Assembly (NCBI GenBank): GCA_001940655.1
Contig: MBAA01000203.1
Location: 1,183 to 9,419, forward strand
Direction: 5' to 3'
Origin: Promethearchaeota archaeon CR_4
Lineage (GTDB): Archaea; Asgardarchaeota; Lokiarchaeia; Sigyniarchaeales; CR-4
DNA length: 8,237 nucleotides
Below are positions 1 through 5,094 of this stretch, one piece after another. A program made the translations under genes and the position numbers. Each line of letters starts with the position of its first letter. Positions within the stretch are counted from its first letter, which is position 1. The notes beneath the pieces are model-generated. The model saw only the letters and a list, made by a program, of their open reading frames with translations, was not told where the DNA came from and did not search any database.

Positions 1-642
1 CCATGTGGACAGGATTCGTTTTGGATTCGCCCGAAAAATGCGAATGCTTTCCCGAATTGATCGTAGAAAACTTCCTTGAGCATTGATGCTCGCGAGACTT
101 TGCACCCAGAGACAATACCAGAGAAATCCGATACCAAAAGCAAGGAGAATGATCAGAAATCCAATTGGATTACTAAACAGGGACAAAAGTCCTGGAAATT
201 GCGATATCAGAGGGAGGGATCCCACGTAAATTGATAATCCCAATCCCCCCATCAAAAAAGAAATTAAGATATATTTCCACCAATGTTGCCGGAAATAACT
301 AAAAGCACTTCTGAACTCTGTAAACATCTCCCCAGATGACATCACGTCATATGCCAATCCCGTTTGACAGTTTATGAAAGTGGTTAGAATTATATTTGCA
401 ATTCCGAATACCACCCAACGGTAATTCATAGATCTGATAAAGTCATGGGAAAAATTTACCGCAAAATTCGGATCCACCAGAGATTGAATGGAAAAGAAAC
501 CAATGATAACCAGCACAAAAGCTCCCATCCCAAAGAATTCAATCCCCAAGAAAGCCCGATAGTTATTTTTCAATAATTTCCAACTTTCTCGAAAATCACG
601 CCGCGTACCATTCATCACCGTGGGAGAGGATGCATCTTCCAT
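1..642 (-). CDS. Multi-pass membrane protein, 3' end cut by window edge (ABC cluster third gene)
   Basis: An open frame runs from ATG at 642 off the left edge, giving 214 codons without a stop. It begins MEDASSPTVMNGTRRDFRES. Hydrophobic segments lie at about residues 30-50, 76-98, 123-146 and 159-180, and a fifth would be expected beyond the edge. A short amphipathic motif (roughly F-R-x-S, six or so residues, N/H, then basic and aliphatic residues) precedes membrane segments at about 17-33, 110-127 and 195-212. This suggests an internally repeated fold like that of poorly characterised multi-pass families such as DUF975 or DUF4013; that comparison is from memory. It lies 50 nt downstream of the ABC-2 permease on the same strand, so a role with that exporter is inferred. 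There is no convincing Shine-Dalgarno. A T-rich stretch centred near 670 could act as a terminator or as a box A for a nearly leaderless transcript. The gene is certain; its function is unknown. Confidence 0.85.
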   Translation of the reverse strand, partial: MEDASSPTVMNGTRRDFRESWKLLKNNYRAFLGIEFFGMGAFVLVIIGFFSIQSLVDPNFAVNFSHDFIRSMNYRWVVFGIANIILTTFINCQTGLAYDVMSSGEMFTEFRSAFSYFRQHWWKYILISFLMGGLGLSIYVGSLPLISQFPGLLSLFSNPIGFLIILLAFGIGFLWYCLWVQSLASINAQGSFLRSIRESIRIFRANPKRILSTW

Positions 643-666
643 AAGGACATTAGATTTGCCCTTGTT

Positions 667-690
667 AAAAAAAGAAAGGGTAAAGTAAAG
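667..690 (-). terminator. Pyrimidine-rich tract between permease and third gene
   Basis: On the minus strand, just after the permease stop codon (TAG, 695-693), the sequence is pyrimidine-rich and ends in seven T residues (673-667). Archaeal termination usually uses such T-tracts without a hairpin. It may end or attenuate ABC transcripts before the third gene. Alternatively, the T-rich end followed by AA may be a weak box A about 25 nt before the ATG at 642. Confidence 0.35.
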
Positions 691-692
691 GT

Positions 693-1586
693 CTAAGATT
701 TTGCTTGTTTTCTTCGGTAAATCAAAAACGCTCCGACAAGTAAGATTGTGCTGTAAATTATCACACCAATGATCATCCCCTCTGCACTGGGGGTAGCCCA
801 GCTACGAAAAGTGCGATCAAGTAAACCCATAGGACCAAATGGGTTTCTGTCTTCGTATCTCGTTGCTGGCATGTTGAACCAAGCGGTTATGATGTTACCG
901 TAATATGTTAGGATGAACAATGGTTCGATCGTGGATTCGGTGAACATTAAAATCTGAATTATAATGTTAAAGACCATTAGTAAAAATAACAAGCTAGCCA
1001 CCTGGGCTGTCGCGATCCGATTTAAGAGGCCGCTCATTAATGTCACGAATGATAATACTAAGTGCAGATATAAGATAGCCCAACCAAGGGATTCCCACAT
1101 GACCACTGGGACGGTTTCGTAATTGATGTAGGTGAGGAGGGCAACTTCCGCATAATACACCGTTAATGAAATGCTTGCAAATGTGAATCGCGCGACATAG
1201 CGCCCTATCAACAAGCGACCTCGCTCGATCTTTGGAAACAGGAGATTTCCCGTTTGTTTCTCGAAATCTTCGACGATGATAGATCCTCCAAAGTAAATGG
1301 CAGTAATTAACATAAGGAAGCTGAAAAATTGGAGATAAGATATCACATAATCTGTTGCTTCTTCGGGAGGTTGATCTCGCAATACATTGATGATCAAGAA
1401 TAAAATTACAAATAATGTATTAATCAGGATCATTGCAATCAATTTTTTGAAATTTCGTCGACCATCGAAAATAACTGTCTTCTTTATCTGCCGGAGAGCC
1501 CGCCCTTTCCCTAAATCCATGCGTAACTCTTCTTGTAACGGGGCAAACCTCTGCTCTTCTAATACAGAATCACTCATTTTGATCAT
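693..1586 (-). CDS. ABC-2 type transporter permease
   Basis: This 297-residue membrane subunit would form the translocation path of an ABC exporter powered by the ATPase encoded just upstream. After a charged cytoplasmic N-terminus (about 1-47), six hydrophobic segments are visible at about 48-68, 83-104, 128-152, 165-187, 192-214 and 270-290. Between the second and third is the typical ABC-2 stretch EDFEKQTGNLLFPKIERGR (106-124), matching the family pattern of Glu, Gly-Thr/Asn and a basic turn before segment three. Its start overlaps the 3' end of the ATPase gene, which implies translational coupling. Two ATGs are possible. The one at 1586 lies only 1 nt after GGGGAG, whereas the one at 1577 (MSDSV) lies 10 nt after it and forms an ATGAGTGA overlap, so 1577 may be the real start. 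The substrate is unknown. Confidence 0.92.
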   Translation of the reverse strand: MIKMSDSVLEEQRFAPLQEELRMDLGKGRALRQIKKTVIFDGRRNFKKLIAMILINTLFVILFLIINVLRDQPPEEATDYVISYLQFFSFLMLITAIYFGGSIIVEDFEKQTGNLLFPKIERGRLLIGRYVARFTFASISLTVYYAEVALLTYINYETVPVVMWESLGWAILYLHLVLSFVTLMSGLLNRIATAQVASLLFLLMVFNIIIQILMFTESTIEPLFILTYYGNIITAWFNMPATRYEDRNPFGPMGLLDRTFRSWATPSAEGMIIGVIIYSTILLVGAFLIYRRKQAKS

Positions 1587-2598
1587 TCTCCCCTTTCTGT
1601 ATCAGGTTCAAATAGAGATCTTCCAGTAATCCCGCGCGGGGGACAGAAAAATCGCTAACATTGAAGTTATTAGTTGTTAAGGTCTTCAAAATTTGCACTT
1701 GGTGTTCTGGATTCCCATCAAAGAGAATTTCAAAAGCGCGAGTATTTCCGTTATAGCGAACTTGATTTTTCTGGGATTCCAACCCCGTGAGGGGAGAAAC
1801 GAGTTGCGTGAGGTGTGTTGTTACCTCCTGTAGCTGCCCGTTTGGATTAGGAAAAAGCTCGAGTTGTATGATAGATTTCTTAGCTTTTGCTTCCAAGGTT
1901 TCAACCGTATCACACGCGATGAGCTGGCCATGATTCAGGATGGCCACCGTATCCGCCACTTCACTGATTTCGTACAACAGGTGACTACTTATGAAAATGG
2001 TTTTGCCCATTTTTTTCAATTTTAACAAGAATTCCCGGATTTCTACTTGTGCTTTTGGGTCTAATCCGGTGGAGGGCTCGTCTAATACCACGATCTGGGG
2101 GTCGTGTACGATGGTTGACAAAATCCCGATTTTCTGGCGCATGCCCTTGGAAAACGTGCTGATTTTTTTGTCAATCCACTCAGATAAACCCATCATGGTA
2201 ACGACATCTTCCACGCGTTTGTGCGTTAATTTACTCGGATATCCGCGTAATTCGGCGAAATAACTTAGAATTTGACGTGGGGTCACGTTGTCGTAAAATG
2301 CCGGGTTTTCGATCAAAAATCCGAATCTATCAAGGAGGTAATCCTTGTTAGTATTAGTGAGACGCTCCAATGTCCCGTTATGACGAATAAAAATGTCGCC
2401 TTCAGTTGGACGGATGAGATACGCCATCATTTTCATGGTGGTTGATTTTCCTGCGCCATTGGGTCCGAGCAGGCCGACAATCTCGCCTTCGTGGATTTGA
2501 AGATTCAGGCTAGATACAGCGGTAAATTTCCCAAATCGGCGCGTAAGGTTGGAAAATCGAACGACAATTGTATTTTCGGTAAAATTATTCTCTGTCAA
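1570..2598 (-). CDS. ABC transporter ATP-binding protein, BcrA/NatA-like
   Basis: This 342-residue nucleotide-binding subunit drives export by ATP hydrolysis with the overlapping permease. Walker A GPNGAGKST is at 45-53. The Q-loop position carries Glu (FLIENPAFY, 94-102), as is common in BcrA-like ATPases. The signature is the variant TFSKGM (148-153) instead of LSGGQ. Walker B is IVVLDEP (169-175) with catalytic E174, the D-loop STGLDP is at 176-181, and the switch His is H206. Residues from about 240 form the C-terminal extension usual in this subfamily. The start is unusual: there is no in-frame ATG or GTG between the upstream stop (2686-2688) and the core, so TTG at 2598 is the best choice. 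GGGAG (2616-2612) lies 13 nt before it, and a four-codon ATG ORF (2609-2595) ends across the TTG. It heads the exporter cluster. Family is certain, substrate unknown. Confidence 0.95.
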   Translation of the reverse strand: MTENNFTENTIVVRFSNLTRRFGKFTAVSSLNLQIHEGEIVGLLGPNGAGKSTTMKMMAYLIRPTEGDIFIRHNGTLERLTNTNKDYLLDRFGFLIENPAFYDNVTPRQILSYFAELRGYPSKLTHKRVEDVVTMMGLSEWIDKKISTFSKGMRQKIGILSTIVHDPQIVVLDEPSTGLDPKAQVEIREFLLKLKKMGKTIFISSHLLYEISEVADTVAILNHGQLIACDTVETLEAKAKKSIIQLELFPNPNGQLQEVTTHLTQLVSPLTGLESQKNQVRYNGNTRAFEILFDGNPEHQVQILKTLTTNNFNVSDFSVPRAGLLEDLYLNLIQKGENDQNE

Positions 2599-2676
2599 GA
2601 TCGTTTCATTACTCCCTACTTGGATTCTTCTTAATTCTAGGCAACTTGTAGATGTATTCCCAAAACCTACTTCCCA

Positions 2677-2687
2677 GTAATATATCT
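2677..2687 (-). promoter_or_regulatory. Possible box A for the ABC cluster
   Basis: The minus strand reads AGATATATTAC here. A TATA element at this position would place transcription start near 2655, giving a leader of about 57 nt before the TTG at 2598. The CTTTTATAG at 2779-2771 is an alternative but would give a leader of about 150 nt. The evidence is composition and spacing only. Confidence 0.2.
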
Positions 2688-2770
2688 ACTTGATATCTAT
2701 TTGAGCAAGCACCCTTTTTTCAATATCTTTGTAAAAGGTCAAATCTTATGATATATGGAATTAAGCCGAC

Positions 2771-2796
2771 TATAAAAGCGTTTGCAGATTTGCAAA
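2771..2796 (+). promoter_or_regulatory. TATAAAAG box followed by a TTTGCA/TGCAAA dyad
   Basis: TATAAAAG (2771-2778) is a near-ideal archaeal box A on the plus strand. Two bases downstream is a perfect 6-bp inverted repeat with a 4-nt spacer, a size typical of a dimeric repressor site. A transcript starting about 25 nt after the box would begin near 2800, where only very short reading frames follow. Read on the minus strand, the dyad sits just upstream of CTTTTATAG and could control the ABC cluster at a distance. The target is unclear. Confidence 0.3.
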
Positions 2797-2837
2797 ATGA
2801 TGAACTAATGCTTTTAACAATGTCATTGGCACTTTAG

Positions 2838-2862
2838 TTAGAAAAAGTTTAAAAAATATTAG
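2838..2862 (-). terminator. T-rich terminator after the zinc-ribbon gene
   Basis: About 20 nt past the stop at 2883, the minus strand carries AATATTTTTTAAACTTTTTC, with T-runs of six and five. This is the usual form of a hairpin-free archaeal terminator and fits the end of the short minus-strand gene upstream. Confidence 0.45.
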
Positions 2863-2882
2863 GAATACCGTGCCGAAACTGC

Positions 2883-3263
2883 CTATTCGTCAGTTAGGAG
2901 ACTTACAAAATGTCCAAGCTGGCCATAATTCGTGGCCCCGTCCTCGCTAAGCTCGTAGACGTGATTGAGGATGCTCCCCGCGTTGAGCGGATCAATATAA
3001 CTGCGAACTTGGAGGATGAATGTGTGTCCGCACGACTTGCATTGCACGGTATAGTTCACCCGTTTTTCCTTGAGGCCCGCCTCGCAAGCTTGCATTCCCG
3101 TTTCATAGGAAATCGAAGGTAACTCTTCCATGGCAATGTCTTCAAAACTTTTGGGGTCGTCCGCGTGGCACTTCATGCAGACCCGGGTGAGAATGGGCAT
3201 GGATCCGCGCGTACCCAAGACGATGGTCAGCGTTTCCGGCAATTCTGAGAATAACACGAGCAT
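2883..3263 (-). CDS. Hypothetical protein with two CxxC knuckles (zinc-ribbon-like)
   Basis: This is a small protein of 126 codons that I do not recognise. Two cysteine pairs, CMKC (29-32) and CKSCGH (75-80), are 42 residues apart and could bind one zinc ion as a ribbon. The second pair lies in a typical knuckle followed by a beta-like strand (TFILQVRSYI). There is no signal peptide or membrane segment. The acidic C-terminus ends SLLTDE. Start choice matters: GAGGTG lies only 1 nt before the ATG at 3263 but 7 nt before an in-frame GTG at 3257, so translation may begin at 3257. It has its own candidate TATTTAAA promoter upstream and a T-rich terminator downstream, suggesting a single-gene transcript. 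Nucleic-acid or protein binding is a guess from the ribbon only. Confidence 0.7.
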   Translation of the reverse strand: MLVLFSELPETLTIVLGTRGSMPILTRVCMKCHADDPKSFEDIAMEELPSISYETGMQACEAGLKEKRVNYTVQCKSCGHTFILQVRSYIDPLNAGSILNHVYELSEDGATNYGQLGHFVSLLTDE

Positions 3264-3297
3264 CCACCTCGGTGTTAGTAAAATCTCATGAACTGGC

Positions 3298-3312
3298 CTT
3301 TAAATAAAAACC
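3298..3312 (-). promoter_or_regulatory. Box A for the zinc-ribbon gene
   Basis: The minus strand reads GGTTTTTATTTAAAG. Its centre lies about 40 nt before the start region, so transcription would begin near 3278, leaving a short leader that contains the GAGGTG ribosome site. A second TATAAA at 3346-3341 is further away, about 80 nt from the start, and fits less well. Confidence 0.45.
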
Positions 3313-3368
3313 GGATTGGCAAAGTCCCGAACAACTGGGATTTATACGACTCGTTCCAAGACTGCTTT

Positions 3369-3394
3369 TCGGAAAGTGGATGAGTTTTTTCCGA
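3369..3394. repeat. Perfect 7-bp inverted repeat just after a stop codon
   Basis: TCGGAAA (3369-3375) and TTTCCGA (3388-3394) are exact reverse complements separated by 12 nt. They begin 3 nt beyond the TAA of the 150-residue gene. No T-run follows on the minus strand, so a classical intrinsic terminator is not supported. It could be a transcript 3' hairpin or chance. Confidence 0.35.
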
Positions 3395-3397
3395 TGT

Positions 3398-3850
3398 TTA
3401 CTCGTTATTTTTCGGGACTCTCTCTGAAATGCGTGGGAGTATATCAGAAGCCCGCTTGTCCCGGAGGAAAGATCGGAAGAGAACGGAGATTACTTGTTCG
3501 ATCTTCTCCCATGCAACTTTGAAGTAGAATCGCTCGTTTGTGAAAGAGTCATACCATTCCCAGTAACGAGCCGGTAAGTTCTCGGGGTTCAAAACATCAA
3601 CTTGTTGGAAGAGTATATTGCGTATCTGTAAAAGACGCTCGCGGGAAAAGTCCTCTCCCACGTAGACAATGGTTCCATTTGCAATTTGCTCAATATTCAC
3701 GGGTAGTCCGAATTCCGTGGAAACTCGTTCGATCGTTGCGATCTCGGAAGGACTTAGCAATAACACCCCTTCGAAATTGCGTGTAAGCGAGAAGTAATGC
3801 GCTACTATGAACGACGCACCCCGTGAGACTTGAACACTCGACACATCCAC
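3398..3850 (-). CDS. Hypothetical soluble protein, unrecognised
   Basis: This is a 150-residue protein I cannot assign. It has no signal peptide, no membrane segment, no cysteine and no methionine after the start. A central part (about 30-90) alternates helix- and strand-like stretches, including SPSEIATIERVS and GTIVYVGEDFSRERLLQIR. It is followed by an aromatic patch, RYWEWYDSF (95-103), and a basic C-terminal helix. The start is GTG at 3850; V3 (GTG, 3844) and V29 (GTG after GAAGGG) are alternatives. No Shine-Dalgarno precedes 3850, but TTAAATA about 27 nt upstream would put transcription start almost on the GTG, pointing to a leaderless mRNA. Upstream, the same frame is open for 39 codons (3973-3857) and is interrupted by one TAA at 3856-3854. 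The reading frame is long and protein-like, so it is probably real. Confidence 0.65.
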   Translation of the reverse strand: MDVSSVQVSRGASFIVAHYFSLTRNFEGVLLLSPSEIATIERVSTEFGLPVNIEQIANGTIVYVGEDFSRERLLQIRNILFQQVDVLNPENLPARYWEWYDSFTNERFYFKVAWEKIEQVISVLFRSFLRDKRASDILPRISERVPKNNE

Positions 3851-3872
3851 TGATTACAAGATAAAAGTTGGA

Positions 3873-3882
3873 CTATTTAATA
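3873..3882 (-). promoter_or_regulatory. Box A giving a probably leaderless transcript
   Basis: The minus strand reads TATTAAATAG, centred near 3877. With the usual 25-27 nt spacing, initiation falls at about 3850-3852, on or next to the GTG start at 3850. The absence of a ribosome site before that GTG agrees with a leaderless message. Confidence 0.45.
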
Positions 3883-3981
3883 TTACATGATTCGAAAATA
3901 AAATGGTGAGAACCTCCGAATAACTTAGAAACAACAAGACCTGTAATTCTCCCGCCAGTATAACAGCATTCATATAATATA

Positions 3982-4109
3982 TTCATATAAATTAATTCGA
4001 ATTCACCGGAATTTTAAAATATAATCTCTAATCAGATACTTAGTTCATATAAATTAATTCGAATTCGCCGGAATTTTAAAATATAATCTCTAATCAGATG
4101 CTTAGTTCA
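3982..4109. repeat. 62-bp tandem direct repeat, two copies plus 4 bp
   Basis: Copy one is 3982-4043 and copy two is 4044-4105, followed by TTCA (4106-4109), which begins a third unit and then diverges. The copies differ at only two positions (A4005/G4067 and A4038/G4100). Each unit contains AATTCGAATT, an AATTC-NCCG-GAATT dyad and ATTTTAAAAT, all self-complementary. The trailing TTCA contains the stop codon (TGA on the minus strand) of the EamA transporter gene. Slippage or unequal exchange through the short TTCA match is a simple origin. A mini-match, TTCATATAA, also occurs at 3969-3977. Copy number two and the AT-rich content rule out a CRISPR array. Confidence 0.9.
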
Positions 4110-5093
4110 ATCACTGTTAGAATGCGTGAGAAGGATAAGGATATTTGCTCCGATAATCGCCGCTCCGCCGAGCAGCAGGAAGATGGAGAGATTCTGACCG
4201 ACAATGGCCGAGAGTGCGGTCGCGACAACGGGCTCGACATACGAGAGGATGAGGACGTCCCCGCCGCGGTCGGCCCGCAGGCCGTAGTTGAAGCTCGAGA
4301 ATGCGATAGCGGTCGGAATAAGGCCAAACAAAACGACTATTCCCATATTTGGAAACGGGGATTCCGCGAAGTAGAAAAGAGTCGGAATGAGGAAAATGAT
4401 GCCGAGGGTCAAGGTTGACCACCAGGCGAGCACCATTGGGACTTCTGGAAATTGTTTGAGAGAACCAACCCGCCGGTCGAGTGTTTTATAATACATCTTC
4501 TTGCTGAGCGTATTGGCCCCCAAGCAGATCCCTGACAAGATTCCTGTTATAATTCCCATATTGAGCTGAACTCCACTCCAAAACTCCATAATGGTTGCCA
4601 CCCCCATCGTGGCGAGGCCGAAAGCGAAGTAATGTAAGGGTCGCACTCTTTCCTTGAGAATCAACCGGACGAAGATCACGGCGAAAATCCCCCCCGTGTA
4701 AAGCATGAACGCGCCGAAAGCAAATCCTCCGATTAATATGGTGGTAAAATAGAAAAAGATCGTGGCCGCGTTTGACACGGCCAATATTCCCCCTGCTGCC
4801 CAATTGAGTCTGATGACATTTACTTGGTGGAAATTCTTGCGAACGATGAAGAAGATCGTCAGGAAGGCGCTCCCAAAAAGTCCCCGAAGACATGCCGTCA
4901 CATAGGATGGCGTGCCGAGAGCACTTATGAACAGGCCTACAAACCCCATCAAAAATCCCGCGAGGAACATGAATGATCGACCTGCTACTTTGGACGGTTT
5001 CGGGACTGTCGTGCTCACGAGTCCCTTCCGTGCGGGGAAGGGTTTAAAGTCTGCTCGAGGAATGGAGTAATAAGCAACGGAATTCGGGAACAT
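4107..5093 (-). CDS. EamA/DMT family transporter
   Basis: This 328-residue, roughly ten-segment carrier belongs to the drug/metabolite transporter superfamily, usually proton- or gradient-driven efflux of amino acids, nucleosides or drugs. Two EamA halves are visible. The first (about 42-170) has CLRGLFGS after segment one and the loop ending LKER (146-149). The second (about 179-322) has the family hallmark SYVEPVVATALSA (284-296) before the last segments. The start at ATG 5093 is supported by GGAG (5104-5101) with a 7-nt spacer. This leaves an odd 41-residue non-membrane leader, so GTG 5018 (VSTTVPKP) is a serious alternative. The frame stays open upstream to 5426, but that part is low-complexity antisense of the methyltransferase gene and is excluded. 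The gene is head to head with that methyltransferase. Its substrate cannot be told from sequence. Confidence 0.92.
   Translation of the reverse strand: MFPNSVAYYSIPRADFKPFPARKGLVSTTVPKPSKVAGRSFMFLAGFLMGFVGLFISALGTPSYVTACLRGLFGSAFLTIFFIVRKNFHQVNVIRLNWAAGGILAVSNAATIFFYFTTILIGGFAFGAFMLYTGGIFAVIFVRLILKERVRPLHYFAFGLATMGVATIMEFWSGVQLNMGIITGILSGICLGANTLSKKMYYKTLDRRVGSLKQFPEVPMVLAWWSTLTLGIIFLIPTLFYFAESPFPNMGIVVLFGLIPTAIAFSSFNYGLRADRGGDVLILSYVEPVVATALSAIVGQNLSIFLLLGGAAIIGANILILLTHSNSD
5023..5049 (+). promoter_or_regulatory. Inverted repeat abutting a TTTAAA box upstream of the methyltransferase
   Basis: CCCTTCC (5023-5029) and GGAAGGG (5036-5042) form a perfect 7-bp inverted repeat with a 6-nt spacer, directly followed by TTTAAAG (5043-5049). 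As a plus-strand box A it predicts initiation near 5071, about 24 nt before the GTG at 5095. TTTAAA is its own complement and could also fire on the minus strand near 5020, next to the alternative transporter start GTG 5018. The dyad occupies the TFB-recognition position and would suit a repressor. It lies inside the transporter frame if ATG 5093 is used. Confidence 0.4.
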
Positions 5094-5094
5094 T

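Larger units (their letters stand above)
2599..2882. other. AT-rich intergenic region of 284 bp with weak signals
   Basis: There is no convincing gene between the ABC ATPase start and the zinc-ribbon gene stop. On the plus strand it holds an ORF of 29 codons (2748-2837, beginning MIYGIKPTIKAFADLQNDEL) preceded by AAAGGT with about 8 nt spacing. The frame is open from 2694 and its residue composition is protein-like, so a microprotein or gene remnant is possible but unproven. Two small dyads are also present, TTTGCA-GATT-TGCAAA (2781-2796) and CAATG-T-CATTG (2818-2828), together with a TATAAAAG box. Confidence 0.3.

Noticed and set aside
2797..2880. Possible C/D-box guide RNA: ATGATGA (2797-2803) about 25 nt after a TATA box
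   Set aside because: No CTGA D or D' box follows in the next 80 nt, so the class-defining pair is missing.
2910..3122. Plus-strand ORF of 70 codons opposite the zinc-ribbon gene
   Set aside because: The opposite frame has spaced CxxC pairs, a promoter and a terminator; this one has none.
3369..3394. Intrinsic hairpin terminator for the 150-residue gene
   Set aside because: The 7-bp stem has a 12-nt loop and no T-run after it; it is kept only as an inverted repeat.
3316..3522. Plus-strand ORF of 68 codons between the two hypothetical genes
   Set aside because: It is largely antisense to the 150-residue gene and basic low-complexity, and no ribosome site is evident.
3982..4109. CRISPR array
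   Set aside because: Only two copies, directly adjacent, with no unique spacers between short repeats.
4098..4893. Several reading frames overlapping the transporter gene on both strands (for example 4098-4418, 4117-4422, 4486-4893)
   Set aside because: Their products are low-complexity and charged without domain features, while the transporter frame has clear membrane segments and motifs.
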